From Tsukamurella sp040611135 (GTDB lineage Bacteria > Actinomycetota > Actinomycetes > Mycobacteriales > Mycobacteriaceae), in NCBI RefSeq assembly GCF_040611135.1, contig NZ_JBEXNL010000006.1:1-64000 (forward strand): a stretch of 64,000 nt of DNA. The letters are read 5' to 3'. The notes below the pieces were generated by a model. The model did not search any database. It had not been told where the DNA came from and saw only the letters and a list, made by a program, of their open reading frames with translations. Position numbers and translations under genes: made by a program. Numbering within the stretch: position 1 is the stretch's first letter; every line of letters starts with the position of its first letter. Below, piece after piece: positions 52,238-62,149 of the stretch.

Positions 52238-52819
52238 TCATCCGTCGAGCGTAGGCGGCCTGGTCCGGACCAGCCGGGGATCCGGCTCGCCGCGGGACAT
52301 GCGCAGAGCCCCGAACAGCACCCTGCCGAGCGTGATCAGGCCCGACGGTGTCCGCAGGTTCAGCCCGGCGATCAGCTGCCGGAGGATCGTCAGCTGATCG
52401 AAGTAGATCCGCTCGGCAACGAGGTTCTCCTGCTCGTCGAACACGAAGTACGCGGTCATCCGCGTGCGGTGCCGAGCGCCGGTGGGCGGGATCGCGCCGA
52501 GCGGCCCGCGCTGGGTGCCGAGCAGCCAGAACTCGACGATGACCGCGTCCACGCTGTGCCGCAGCGCGATCAGCTCGTGGTCCTGGTCGGGGAACGCGAT
52601 GCGGGTGTCGGCGTAGTAGTCCCGCACCTCCGCGTCACCGTCGTGCACCGTCATCTGGGCGACGAGCTCGTAGTGCGGATGCGGGAACGTCGACAGCGTG
52701 GCGTCCCAGTCCTGGCGCACCTCGTCGTGGAAGTGGTCGAGCACGAGCTTCTCGCGGGCACGGAGGACGGACGCGGGCGGCATCACGAAGCGGGAGCTGT
52801 GGGCGATCATGCTCGCCAT
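52238..52819 (-). CDS. SnoaL-like (NTF2-fold) protein
   Basis: 193 residues from ATG 52819 (MASMIAHSSRF; ATG 52810 is also possible). The NTF2-like fold is visible in VLDHFHDEVRQDWDATLSTF, HYELVAQMTVHDGDAEVRDYY and HRTRMTAYFVFDEQENLVAERIYFDQLTILRQL. Such proteins act as cyclases, isomerases or ligand-binding proteins; this one resembles the ester-cyclase group without a known substrate. Divergent from a TetR-family gene with 27 nt between starts, and an operator-like palindrome covers the upstream edge of its start, so it is probably the target of that regulator. Confidence 0.75.
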   Translation of the reverse strand: MASMIAHSSRFVMPPASVLRAREKLVLDHFHDEVRQDWDATLSTFPHPHYELVAQMTVHDGDAEVRDYYADTRIAFPDQDHELIALRHSVDAVIVEFWLLGTQRGPLGAIPPTGARHRTRMTAYFVFDEQENLVAERIYFDQLTILRQLIAGLNLRTPSGLITLGRVLFGALRMSRGEPDPRLVRTRPPTLDG

Positions 52820-52841
52820 TTTACCCACACAGTGGGTTAAA
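52818..52841. promoter_or_regulatory. Operator-like palindrome between the SnoaL-like and TetR genes
   Basis: TTTACCCAC and GTGGGTTAAA flank a 2-3 nt centre, an inverted repeat broken by one extra T. It fills most of the divergent gap and touches the start codon of the minus-strand gene. A site of this type is expected for TetR autoregulation. The A+T-rich TTAAATAGATA beside it is a likely -10 region. Confidence 0.5.
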
Positions 52842-52846
52842 TAGAT

Positions 52847-53551
52847 ATGGCAAACATGGGGGATGATGTCCTCATGAGCAGTCCGCCGCCTCCCCGTCGC
52901 GGGCGCCCCGCCCTGGGCGCGCCGCGGCTCAGTCGCGCCGCCGTCGTCGACGCCGCGCTCGCACTCATCGACGAGCACGGCGTCGCGGAGGTCGGGATGC
53001 GATCGATCGCCCGACACCTGTCCGTCGACCCGAAGAGCCTGTACAACCACGTCCGCGACAAGGAGGACCTGCTCGACGCCGTCGCCGAGCACATCCTCAG
53101 CTCGATCGTCGTGCACGTACCCACCGGCGACCTCCGCGCCGATCTCGCGGGCGTGGCGCTCGCCTTCCGCACCGCCGCGCAGGCACACCCCAGGGCCGCG
53201 ACACTCGTGCTCACGCGGCAGGTGCAGTCGGTGGCGGCCCTCGCGCCCACCCAGTCGATCCTCGAGGTGCTCCTCGCGGCGGGCTTCGACCCCGCCGAGG
53301 CGGTGCACCTGATGCGGGCGCAGCTGGCCGCGCTGATCGGCACCCTGCTCCGCGAGTTCGAGGCGGCGCCCACGTTCGGCATGACCGACGCCGAGGCCAT
53401 CGAGCGGCGCCGGGCCGGGCTGGCCGCGTGCGGCCTGCCGGCCGTGGAGTCCGTGGCCGCCGACCTCGCACGATTCGACGCGGACGCCGAGTTCGAGTAC
53501 ATGATCGGCCTGTCGATCAGCGCCGTCGAGGCGAGGCTGCCGCGACGCTGA
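52847..53551 (+). CDS. TetR-family transcriptional regulator
   Basis: Up to 234 residues; the start may be ATG 52847 or ATG 52874, the latter with GGGGGA upstream. The HTH is clear: LSRAAVVDAALALIDEHGVAEVGMRSIARHLSVDPKSLYNHVRDKEDLLDAVAEHIL. The C-terminal ligand domain (about 90-230) belongs to the TetR_C-type helical bundle (LAGVALAFRTAAQAHPRAATLVLTR, EFEYMIGLSISAVEARL). It probably represses the divergent SnoaL-like gene and itself. Convergent with priA, 9 nt apart. The effector is unknown. Confidence 0.85.
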   Translation: MANMGDDVLMSSPPPPRRGRPALGAPRLSRAAVVDAALALIDEHGVAEVGMRSIARHLSVDPKSLYNHVRDKEDLLDAVAEHILSSIVVHVPTGDLRADLAGVALAFRTAAQAHPRAATLVLTRQVQSVAALAPTQSILEVLLAAGFDPAEAVHLMRAQLAALIGTLLREFEAAPTFGMTDAEAIERRRAGLAACGLPAVESVAADLARFDADAEFEYMIGLSISAVEARLPRR

Positions 53552-53560
53552 CGCGCCCGT

Positions 53561-55552
53561 CTATCCGATCCGCAGCGGATCGATCTGGATCCGCACGGGA
53601 TCCCCCTCACGGCGCAGGCTCCGACCCACCTGGGCCAGGAACAGTGCCCGCGCCAGGGCCCGGCCGTCGCGCCGCGCCACCCGGACCAGGAGCCGTTGCG
53701 GCGGCGGGCCGTCGTCGGGCGCGCCCGGGACCCGCACGCCGGGCGGCAGGTCGACGGGGCCGAGCACCTCGGCACCGTCGGGCAGCGCGGCCGCCTCGGC
53801 GAGGGCGAGGACGTCGGCCTCAGCACCGTCGAGCGCCGCGAGGTGCGTGGCGGGCGGGAAACCCACCTCGGCCCGCTCGGCGAGCTCGGACGCGGCGAAA
53901 CCCGCCGCGTCCCACCGGATCAGCGCCTGCACGGCGGGGATACCCGCGTCCGCGCCGCACACCACCGTGCCGTCCGCGGCGACCAGCGCCGTGGCGTTCA
54001 TCCATCGGCGCAACGTCTCCTCCCCCGCCCGCAGGTCGGCCCGGCCCAGCAGCAGCCAGCCGTCGAGCAGGAGCGCCGCCCCGTAGCCGCCCTCCACCAC
54101 GGGCTCGGCGCCCGGCGTGGCCACCACGATCCGACGGTCCGCCGTCGTCTCGGTCAGCACGGACTCCCCGCCCGAGGTCGTCACGACCACGCCCGGGAAC
54201 GCGCGCCCGAGTTCATCGGCCGTCCGCATCGCACCCACGATCACCGCCCGCATCGTGGTCCCGCCGCACGCCGGGCACCGGTACGCGGCGTCGGCCTGCG
54301 CGCACCATCGGCAGCGGAGCGCCCCGCCGGACGCCTGCTCGAGCGGGCCGTGGCACCGTCGGCACCGCGCGGGCGTCCGGCACCGATCGCAGGACAGCGC
54401 GGGCGCGTAGCCCCGACGGGGTACCTGGACCAGCACTGGACTGCCCGCGTCCAGCGCCGCTCGCGCCGCGGCGAACGCGGCCGCGGGCAATCGCGCGGAG
54501 CGCGCCAGCGGATCGCGCGCGAGCGCCGTGTCGGAGTCCGCCACGCCCACGATCCGCGGCGAGCGCTGCCGCACCAGCTCGCGCGGCGCCGTGATCTCCG
54601 CGGCCCACCCCGCGTCCACCAGGGCCTGCGACTCCGGGGTCCGGGCGAAACCGCCGATCACGAGCGCCGCGTTCTCCTGGTGGGCACGCAGCGCGAGCAC
54701 CTCGCGGGTGTGCGGATAGGGCGCGCGGGGCTCGACCAGCGACTCATCCCCGTCGTCCCACAGCGCAATGAGGCCCAGGTCGGGCAGGGGTGCGAAGGCT
54801 GCGCTGCGCGTGCCGATCACCACCCGGGCGCGGCCGAGCCGCGCGAGGAGCCAGCGCCGGTACCGCGCCGACGGCCCGAGCCCCGCCGCCAGCACCGCGG
54901 GATCCAGCTGGGCACACGCCGCCGCCAGACGGTCGAGGTCCGCCTGATCCGGGACGATGAGCAGGGCCGTGCGGCCGGCGGCCACGACGGTGGCCGTGAG
55001 TTCGGCGAGCCGCGCCGCCCAGTCCTCACCGGGCAACGCCTGCCAGATCGCACGCGGCGATCGGCCGCCGACCGCCGCCGCGGCGAACTGCACGCCGTGG
55101 GTGTACTCGGCGAGCGCACCGTCCGGCGCCACGACCGACGCGGGCCCGGCGGCCTCCTGCTCCAGGAGCGCTTTCTCGACGCGGGCGTGCCGAGGCGGGA
55201 TCGCGAGCCGGAGCACGTCGGCGCGGGTCCCCGCGTAGCGTGCGGCGACCTCGGTGACCAGCCGCAGCACCGGCGGCGTCAGCACCGGCAGCGGTGAGAC
55301 GACCCGGACCAGCGGGGCGAGCCTGCCCTCGTGCTCGGTGCGTGGGAGCCGCTCGAGCAGATAGCCGTCGACCAGTCGGCCGGAGAAGCGGACGCGGACC
55401 CGGACGCCCGGCTGCGCGGTCGCAGCCAGCTCGGGCGGGACCAGATAGTCGAACTCCCGATCGAGGTGACTGACCTGCAGGAGAGGAAGCACCCGGGCGA
55501 TCGGGAGTTCGACGGCGGCCTGGGCCGCCTCGGCGGGACCGGGTCCGCTCAC
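53561..55552 (-). CDS. priA: Probable replication-restart protein PriA (no helicase motifs)
   Basis: 663 residues from GTG 55552 (VSGPGPAEAAQAAVELPIA). The N-terminal 3'BD domain (VLPLLQVSHLDREFDYLVPP) and the cysteine-rich zinc region (SCDRCRTPARCRRCHGP, then CRWCAQADAAYRCPACGG, about 385-430) are typical PriA. A Walker A GxxGxGKT is absent, and the DEAH box is replaced by LWDDGDESLVEPRAPY. This loss is the known state of actinobacterial PriA, which is thought to act without helicase activity at restart of stalled forks. Starts 15 nt after metK's stop on the same strand. Confidence 0.92.
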   Translation of the reverse strand: MSGPGPAEAAQAAVELPIARVLPLLQVSHLDREFDYLVPPELAATAQPGVRVRVRFSGRLVDGYLLERLPRTEHEGRLAPLVRVVSPLPVLTPPVLRLVTEVAARYAGTRADVLRLAIPPRHARVEKALLEQEAAGPASVVAPDGALAEYTHGVQFAAAAVGGRSPRAIWQALPGEDWAARLAELTATVVAAGRTALLIVPDQADLDRLAAACAQLDPAVLAAGLGPSARYRRWLLARLGRARVVIGTRSAAFAPLPDLGLIALWDDGDESLVEPRAPYPHTREVLALRAHQENAALVIGGFARTPESQALVDAGWAAEITAPRELVRQRSPRIVGVADSDTALARDPLARSARLPAAAFAAARAALDAGSPVLVQVPRRGYAPALSCDRCRTPARCRRCHGPLEQASGGALRCRWCAQADAAYRCPACGGTTMRAVIVGAMRTADELGRAFPGVVVTTSGGESVLTETTADRRIVVATPGAEPVVEGGYGAALLLDGWLLLGRADLRAGEETLRRWMNATALVAADGTVVCGADAGIPAVQALIRWDAAGFAASELAERAEVGFPPATHLAALDGAEADVLALAEAAALPDGAEVLGPVDLPPGVRVPGAPDDGPPPQRLLVRVARRDGRALARALFLAQVGRSLRREGDPVRIQIDPLRIG

Positions 55553-55566
55553 GCCGGTGGGCTCTG

Positions 55567-56790
<1,224 letters not shown>

Positions 56791-56833
56791 TGTCGAAGGT
56801 CCTCTCGATGGAGTTTGCGATGTCAGAAGAAAT

Positions 56834-58072
56834 CTAGTGGGCGGAGCCCAGCCGGGCGGACGCCGCGTCCAGTATGCGCGCCGCCATGGCGGACTTCGAT
56901 CCGAGCGGTAGCGCGCTCTCGCCGCCGTCCGCCCCCAGCAACCAGCCGGAGTTCTCGTCGACCTCGAAGGCACGGCCGTCGCCCACCGCGTTGAGGACCA
57001 GGAGGTCGCATCCCTTGCGCTGCAGCTTGGCCCGGCCGTAGTCCAGGACCGTGCCGCCGGCGTCGCCCGTCTCGGCCGCGAATCCGACGATGACCGCGTC
57101 GGCCCGCAACCCGCCGTCACGCCGAGCGGCGACCAGGCCGGCGAGCACGTCCGGGTTTTCGACCATCGTGATCGATTCGAGCGCCACGCTCGTGCCGTCG
57201 GCGCCCTTCTTGAGCTTGGTGGTGGCGACCTCCGCGGGGCGGTAGTCCGCGACCGCGGCGGCCATGATCACGAGATCGGCCGCGGCGGCGTGCTCGGCCA
57301 TCGCGGATTGCAGGTCGAGTGCGGAGGCGATGCGCACCACCTCGACCGCGGGCGGATCCGCCAGGCCGACGGTGTTGCCCGCGACGAGGACGACACGGGC
57401 GCCGCGCTGCGCCGCGAGCCGGGCCAGCGCATAGCCCTGCTTGCCCGAGCTGCGATTGGTGAGGTAGCGAACCGGGTCGAGCGCCTCCTTGGTGCCGCCG
57501 GCGGACACGACGACCGTACGCCCCTCGAGGTCCCGGTTCAGCGCGCCCGGATGCTCCAGCAGGACGTCCGCGAGCGCACCGATCTCGTCGGGCTCGGGCA
57601 GCCGTCCCGCTCCCGTGTCCTTGCCGGTCAGCCGGCCGGACGCGGGCTCGATGACGACGGCGCCCCGCTCCCGCAGGGTCGCGACGTTGGCGCGGGTGGC
57701 GGGGTGCTCCCACATCTCGGTGTGCATCGCCGGGGCGAACACGACCGGGCACCGCGCGGTGAGCAGGGTGCCGGTGAGCAGGTCGTCGGCCCGGCCCTGC
57801 GCGGCGCGCGCCATCAGGTCGGCGGTGGCCGGCGCGATCACGACGAGGTCGGCCTGCTGACCGAGGCGCACGTGCGGGACGTCGGGGACCGACTCGAAGA
57901 CCGACGTCTGCACCGGGTTCCCGGACAGCGCCTCGAACGTGGCGGCGCCCACGAACTTGAGCGCGGACTCGGTGGGGATGACCCGCACCTCGTGCCCGCG
58001 CTCCGTGAAGTGCCGGACCACTGCGCACGCCTTGTAGGCGGCGATGCCGCCGCCGACGCCGACGATGATCAT
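56834..58072 (-). CDS. coaBC: Bifunctional phosphopantothenoylcysteine decarboxylase/phosphopantothenate-cysteine ligase
   Basis: 412 residues. The N-terminal flavoprotein CoaC part (1-185) has IIVGVGGGIAAYKACAVVRH, SALKFVGAATFEALSGNPV (catalytic His replaced region of the HFCD type), APATADLMARAAQGRADDLL and FAPAMHTEMWEHPATRANV. The C-terminal CoaB part has VVVSAGGTKEALDPVRYLTN, RSSGKQGYALARLAAQRGA and MAAAVADYRPAEV, then KLQRKGCDLLVLNAVG. It carries out steps 2 and 3 of CoA synthesis. Follows rpoZ by 12 nt on the same strand. Confidence 0.95.
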   Translation of the reverse strand: MIIVGVGGGIAAYKACAVVRHFTERGHEVRVIPTESALKFVGAATFEALSGNPVQTSVFESVPDVPHVRLGQQADLVVIAPATADLMARAAQGRADDLLTGTLLTARCPVVFAPAMHTEMWEHPATRANVATLRERGAVVIEPASGRLTGKDTGAGRLPEPDEIGALADVLLEHPGALNRDLEGRTVVVSAGGTKEALDPVRYLTNRSSGKQGYALARLAAQRGARVVLVAGNTVGLADPPAVEVVRIASALDLQSAMAEHAAAADLVIMAAAVADYRPAEVATTKLKKGADGTSVALESITMVENPDVLAGLVAARRDGGLRADAVIVGFAAETGDAGGTVLDYGRAKLQRKGCDLLVLNAVGDGRAFEVDENSGWLLGADGGESALPLGSKSAMAARILDAASARLGSAH

Positions 58073-58084
58073 GTCGCTGTTAGC

Positions 58085-58357
58085 TCACTCGCCCTCGGTG
58101 TGCTCCAGGAGATCCTCGTGGATCTCGCGCATCGCGATCGACAGCGGCTTCTCGTGCAGGCCGGGCTCGACGAGCGGGCCGACGTACTCGAGGATGCCGT
58201 CCGAGAGGCTGTTGTAGTAGTCGTTGATCTGACGCGCGCGCTTGGCCGCGTAGATCACCAGGGCGTACTTCGAGGAGGTGCGCTCGAGCAGCTCGTCGAT
58301 CGGCGGGTTGGTGATGCCGAGCGGCTGGTCGTACACGGTCTCAGTGGTGGTGCTCAC
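58085..58357 (-). CDS. rpoZ: RNA polymerase omega subunit
   Basis: 90 residues with the omega core ITNPPIDELLERTSSKYALVIYAAKRARQINDYY and LSIAMREIHEDLLEH at the C-terminus. It helps fold and hold the beta-prime subunit. Position between gmk (48 nt upstream) and coaBC (12 nt downstream) is the standard actinobacterial order. Length is near the mycobacterial value of about 107 with a shorter N-terminus. Confidence 0.95.
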   Translation of the reverse strand: MSTTTETVYDQPLGITNPPIDELLERTSSKYALVIYAAKRARQINDYYNSLSDGILEYVGPLVEPGLHEKPLSIAMREIHEDLLEHTEGE

Positions 58358-58405
58358 GCGTCTCCTACGTTACGGATCTTCACGAAATTCGCTTCTCCGG
58401 CCAGT

Positions 58406-59002
58406 CTACGCTCGGGGCGATTCGGGGCCGACCAGTAAGGATACCAAGTCACCCACCGCGCGGTCCAAGTCGTCGTTGACGACGACGGCGTCGTAGTCGT
58501 CGCGGGTGGCCATCTCGGCCCTCGCGGTCTCGAGCCGGCGCGCGATCTTCTCCGGGCTCTCGGTGCCCCGTCCGCGCAGCCGGCGCTCCAGCTCGTCCCA
58601 ACTGGGGGGGCTCAGGAACACCGTTAGCGCCTCGGGCAACGCCGCCTTCACGCTGGCGGCACCCGCGAGGTCGACCTCGACGAGGACGGGGCGTCCGGCG
58701 TCGAGCGCCTCGTACACGGGCCGTGCGGGCGTGCCCGACCGCTGCAGGCCGCCGTGGATCTCCGCCCACTCGAGCAGGTCGCCGTCCGCGATCAGACGGT
58801 CGAAGCCGCGATCGCCGACGAAGTGGTAGTCCCGGCCGTCCACCTCACCGGGGCGCGGATCGCGCGTGGTGGCGGACACCGAGAAGAACAGGTCGGGCAC
58901 CTCGCTGCGGAGCCTGCCGACCACCGATGACTTACCGACGGCGGAGGGGCCGACCAGTACAACCAGTCGGCCCCTCCGGCCTGCGGGAACTACTCCGGAC
59001 AC
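58406..59002 (-). CDS. gmk: Guanylate kinase
   Basis: 198 residues from GTG 59002. P-loop LVVLVGPSAVGKSSVVGRLR (13-32); the GMP-binding and family signature SATTRDPRPGEVDGRDYHFV (about 42-61); LLEWAEIHGGLQRSGTPARPV; and DLAGAASVKAALPEALTVFL, with the lid RLRGRGTESPEKIARRL. It phosphorylates GMP to GDP. The start lies 7 nt past the mihF stop and gmk is followed by rpoZ after 48 nt, so mihF-gmk-rpoZ-coaBC-metK-priA probably share transcripts. Confidence 0.95.
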   Translation of the reverse strand: MSGVVPAGRRGRLVVLVGPSAVGKSSVVGRLRSEVPDLFFSVSATTRDPRPGEVDGRDYHFVGDRGFDRLIADGDLLEWAEIHGGLQRSGTPARPVYEALDAGRPVLVEVDLAGAASVKAALPEALTVFLSPPSWDELERRLRGRGTESPEKIARRLETARAEMATRDDYDAVVVNDDLDRAVGDLVSLLVGPESPRA

Positions 59003-59009
59003 TGATGTG

Positions 59010-59324
59010 TCAGGCGGAGAACTTCTCGAGCAGCGCCTTGCGCTGCCGGTCGCCCAGACCGCGCACGCGGCGCGTGGGGGCGATCTCCAGCTCGGTCATC
59101 AGCTCCTGTGCCTTGACCTTGCCCACCTTGGGCAGGGCCTCGAGCAGGGCCGAGACCTTCATCTTGCCGATGACCTCGTCGGCCTCCGCGTCCTTCAGCA
59201 CCTGCTGCAGGGTGGTGGTGCCACTCTTGAGCCGGTTCTTCAGCTCAGCGCGGGCACGGCGAGCGGCAGCTGCCTTCTCCAGAGCAGCGGCACGCTGCTC
59301 GTCGGTCAACTGGGGAAGGGCCAC
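59010..59324 (-). CDS. mihF: Actinobacterial integration host factor
   Basis: 104 residues from GTG 59324 (VALPQLTDEQRAAALEKAAA), with GGAGGA 3-4 nt upstream. Nearly identical to the mycobacterial mIHF: ARRARAELKNRLKSGTTTLQ, DEVIGKMKVSALLEALPKVG with the helix-two-turn-helix, and TRRVRGLGDRQRKALLEKF. It is a nucleoid-associated protein that binds and shapes DNA without the HU/IHF fold; in mycobacteria it is essential and helps phage L5 integration. First gene of the mihF-gmk-rpoZ run, with a 315-bp upstream gap. Confidence 0.97.
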   Translation of the reverse strand: MALPQLTDEQRAAALEKAAAARRARAELKNRLKSGTTTLQQVLKDAEADEVIGKMKVSALLEALPKVGKVKAQELMTELEIAPTRRVRGLGDRQRKALLEKFSA

Positions 59325-59639
59325 GATTCCTCCGTCTTCGATGTACGTACGTCTTTGCCGCGTACTTGCGACTCCTGCGACGGTACCCACGTTTCGCTCG
59401 CCATGGGAACCCCACCCCCCTCTCACCTGCGGTTTGGCGGTGATGTAGGCGATACTCGCCGACGGCGGCGAGGTCACCGTCCGATCACCAGTGTTGCAAT
59501 CGAGAATCGTTGCCCCACAATGCTTTCAGATCGGTAGGACCGTACCGACCGCAATTTTTCGATGTGACGGGTGAAACTCATGTGACCTGCGAAAATACCT
59601 GCGGATCCCGGCGTGCCCGGGCGTGTCGGACGGTTCCGG
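59325..59639. other. Intergenic region between mihF and the antiporter gene
   Basis: 315 bp without a convincing reading frame. It should hold the mihF promoter (minus strand). Two ATGTGAC direct repeats lie 18 bp apart (59562-59568 and 59580-59586), and GGTAGGACCGTACCGACC (59532-59549) is an imperfect palindrome. A+T content is above the surroundings around 59500-59600. ACGTACGTAC-like palindromic sequence lies close to the mihF start. I cannot assign any of these to a known regulator. Confidence 0.4.
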
Positions 59640-60851
59640 TCACCCCGTCGACGATGCCGCGTCCGAGCGGACCCGCCGGACCGTCCGCTCGCCGAGCCGC
59701 ACGACGGGTTCGACCACCCGAGCGATGATCGGTCCCAGCACCGCCATGATCAGCACATAGGTGGTCGCGAGGGCCGCCAGCCGCCCGTCGACGGCACCCG
59801 CGGAGACGGCCAAGCCGGCGATGACGATCGAGAACTCGCCGCGGGCGACGAGTGCGGCACCCGCGCGCGCCCGACCCAGGCGCCGGACGCCGATGCGGCC
59901 GGCGGCCCACCACCCGGTGGCGATCTTCGTCACGGTGGTGACCGCCGCGAGCAGCACGGCCCACCCCAGCACGGGCGGGATCGACCGCGGATCGGTGTTC
60001 AGGCCGAAGACCACGAAGAAGAGCGCCGCGAACAGGTCCCGCAGCGGCTCCAGCAGCCGCGTCGCCTCGTGCGCGATCGAGCCCGAGATCGCGATGCCGA
60101 GGAGGAACGCCCCCACAGCGGCGGAGACCTGCAGCGCGGACGCGACACCGGCCACCAGGAGCGCCGCGCCGATCAACCCCAGGAGGAAGACCTCGCGGTC
60201 CTCGCTGTAGACCAGCGCGGACACCCGGTGTCCGTAGCGCACCGCCGAGATCAGCACGACCCCCACGACGACCACCGCGATCGTCACGGCCTCCACCTCA
60301 CCCACGAGACCGAGGCCGGCCAGGATGGCCGTGAGGATGGGCAGGTACACCGCCATCGCCAGATCCTCGAACACGAGTACCGAGAGCACCACCGGCGTCT
60401 CGCGGTTGCCCAGCCGACCGAGGTCGCTGAGCACCTTGGCCGCGATGCCCGACGACGAGATGTAGGTGACGCCGGCCAGGACCAGCGCCCCGGTGGGCCC
60501 CCAGCCGAGCACGAGCGCGACGATCGCGCCGGGGGTCGCGTTGAGCACGATGTCCAGCACACCGGCCAGCCAGGACTGCCGCATCCCGGTGATCAGCTCG
60601 GCCGCGGTGTACTCCAGCCCCAACATGAGTAGCAGGAGGACCACGCCGATCTCGCCGGCGACGTGGCTGAAGTCGGAGGCCTCCCCCAACGGGATCACGC
60701 CGCCGACGCCGAAGGCGAGGCCGCCGATCAGGTACAGCGGGATGGGTGAGATCCCGAACCTGCTCGCGGCCCGGCCCAGGAACCCCAGGGCGAAGAAGAT
60801 CGCACCGAGCTCGATCAGGGCGACCGTGTTCTCGTCGAGGTGGAGGGTCAC
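59640..60851 (-). CDS. CPA2-family K+(Na+)/H+ antiporter, membrane subunit
   Basis: 403 residues with about 12-13 helices. Typical CPA2 features are ALGFLGRAASRFGISPIPLYLIGGLAFG, FSHVAGEIGVVLLLLMLGLEY, GVTYISSSGIAAKVLSDLGR and LSVLVFEDLAMAVYLPILTAI (the ED pair for ion binding), with ARGEFSIVIAGLAV late in the sequence. No RCK domain is fused; instead the preceding gene encodes one, as in Bacillus KhtTU. ATG 60851 overlaps that gene's stop (ATGA). Expels K+ or Na+ in exchange for protons. Confidence 0.88.
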   Translation of the reverse strand: MTLHLDENTVALIELGAIFFALGFLGRAASRFGISPIPLYLIGGLAFGVGGVIPLGEASDFSHVAGEIGVVLLLLMLGLEYTAAELITGMRQSWLAGVLDIVLNATPGAIVALVLGWGPTGALVLAGVTYISSSGIAAKVLSDLGRLGNRETPVVLSVLVFEDLAMAVYLPILTAILAGLGLVGEVEAVTIAVVVVGVVLISAVRYGHRVSALVYSEDREVFLLGLIGAALLVAGVASALQVSAAVGAFLLGIAISGSIAHEATRLLEPLRDLFAALFFVVFGLNTDPRSIPPVLGWAVLLAAVTTVTKIATGWWAAGRIGVRRLGRARAGAALVARGEFSIVIAGLAVSAGAVDGRLAALATTYVLIMAVLGPIIARVVEPVVRLGERTVRRVRSDAASSTG

Positions 60852-61342
60852 CCGTTCGTCAGGATCTGCGCGGCGGCCTCGATGCCCTGCGTGGTTCCGA
60901 CCACGACCAGGAGATCGCCCGCGGTGAACACGAACTCCGGCCCGGGCGAGGGCTGCACCTCACCGGCGCGCATCACCGCGACGAGCGAGACCTTCGTCCG
61001 CGTCCGCATCTGGGTCTCCCCCAGGGTCCGCCCGTCATAGGGCGAACCGGCGACGATCGGCAGCTGCCGGGTGTTGATGCCCTCGAGCTCGCGCTGCTCC
61101 GCACGCAGCTGATTGACCAACTGCGGCGCACCCAGGAGGTTGGCGAGCACGCTCGCCTCCTCGCCGGTCAGCGGGACCTGGGCCGCGCAGGCGTCGGGAT
61201 CGTCCCGTTCCGACAGGAACAGCTCGACGGTGCCGTCCCGGTGCGCCACGACCCCCACCCTCCTGCCTGTGGTCAGTTCGAAGTCCTTACGCACTCCGAT
61301 GCCCGGCAGCGGTGTCACATCGACGTTCACGGATCCGACCAT
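60848..61342 (-). CDS. KhtT-like regulatory subunit of the antiporter (RCK_C domain)
   Basis: 164 residues. The N-terminal 70 (MVGSVNVDVTPLPGIGVRKD then GRRVGVVAHRDGTVELFLSE) match the KhtT N-domain. The C-terminal RCK_C/TrkA-C domain runs from about residue 85: LEGINTRQLPIVAGSPYDGR, TLGETQMRTRTKVSLVAVMR, FTAGDLLVVVGTTQGIEAAA. RCK_C domains bind nucleotides such as c-di-AMP or sense pH to gate the antiporter. Overlaps the membrane subunit gene by 4 nt. In mycobacteria this pair is not next to pyrF, so it is an insertion in the backbone order as I recall it. Confidence 0.88.
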   Translation of the reverse strand: MVGSVNVDVTPLPGIGVRKDFELTTGRRVGVVAHRDGTVELFLSERDDPDACAAQVPLTGEEASVLANLLGAPQLVNQLRAEQRELEGINTRQLPIVAGSPYDGRTLGETQMRTRTKVSLVAVMRAGEVQPSPGPEFVFTAGDLLVVVGTTQGIEAAAQILTNG

Positions 61343-61354
61343 AGACCCGATCGG

Positions 61355-62145
61355 TCAGGCCAGGGCGCGCTCCACCTCATCCCGCACGGACAGCGCCGCC
61401 GAGCGCAGCGCACCGGCATCGGGCCCGGCGGCGAGCACCTGTCGAGAGGAGTTGGGCAGCACCGTCGTTCCGGCGCCGAAGATCGCCGCCAGGTCCGCCG
61501 GGGTCGCACCCTGCGCGCCGAGGCCGGGCGCCAGGACCGGGCCGCCCAGGCCGTCCAGGTGCAGGCCGTGCTCGCGGGTGGCACCCACGACGAGCCCGAC
61601 GGTGCCGGTCCCGTCCGCGTTGTCGGCCCGGGCATCGTCGACGATGCGCTGCGCGACACCGTCGGCCTGGACCTGCGCCCCCTCGGGGTTCGAGGTGCGG
61701 GCGAGGACGAAGACCCCGCGCCCGGCGGCGCGCGCCGCGTCGATCGCCGGCGCGAGCGAGCTGTAACCGAGGTACGGCGACAGGGTGACCGCGTCGGCCG
61801 CGAGCGGTGAGTCCTGCAGCCACGCGCGGGCGTACCCGGCCATGGTGGAACCGATGTCGCCGCGTTTGGCGTCCGCGATGACGACGGCGCCCGCCTCCCG
61901 GCAGGCAGCGATGACCTCCTCCAGTGCGAGCATGCCGGCTGCGCCGAACTGCTCGAAGAAGGCGACCTGGGGCTTGACGAAGCCGACCTCGCCGGCGAAG
62001 GCCTCCGCGCACCGCAGGCCGAACGCGCGAACGCCGGCGGCGTCGTCGGACAGGCCCCACGCCGCCAGCAGCGGCGGGTGCGGGTCGATGCCGACGACGA
62101 GCCGCCCCCGGTCGGCGGCAGCGGCGGCGACCCGCTGCGCGAAGG

Positions 62146-62149
<4 letters not shown>
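61355..62149 (-). CDS. pyrF: Orotidine-5'-phosphate decarboxylase
   Basis: 264 residues from GTG 62149, overlapping the carB stop (GTGA). VGIDPHPPLLAAWGL opens the barrel; GFVKPQVAFFEQFG and the active-site VVIADAKRGDIGSTMAGYA (the DAKxxDI Lys/Asp set, about 88-106) are of the type-2 PyrF form found in mycobacteria; VLAPGLGAQGATPADL is the phosphate loop. It makes UMP from OMP. Follows carB in the pyrimidine operon, as in mycobacteria. Confidence 0.96.

Noticed and set aside
53561..55552. priA as a degenerate or dying gene because it lacks Walker motifs
   Set aside because: Loss of helicase motifs is the normal state of actinobacterial PriA, and the zinc cysteines and reading frame are intact.
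59562..59586. Two ATGTGAC direct repeats as a CRP- or MtrA-type site
   Set aside because: Neither the TGTGA-N6-TCACA palindrome nor a known MtrA spacing fits; kept only as a note in the intergenic feature.
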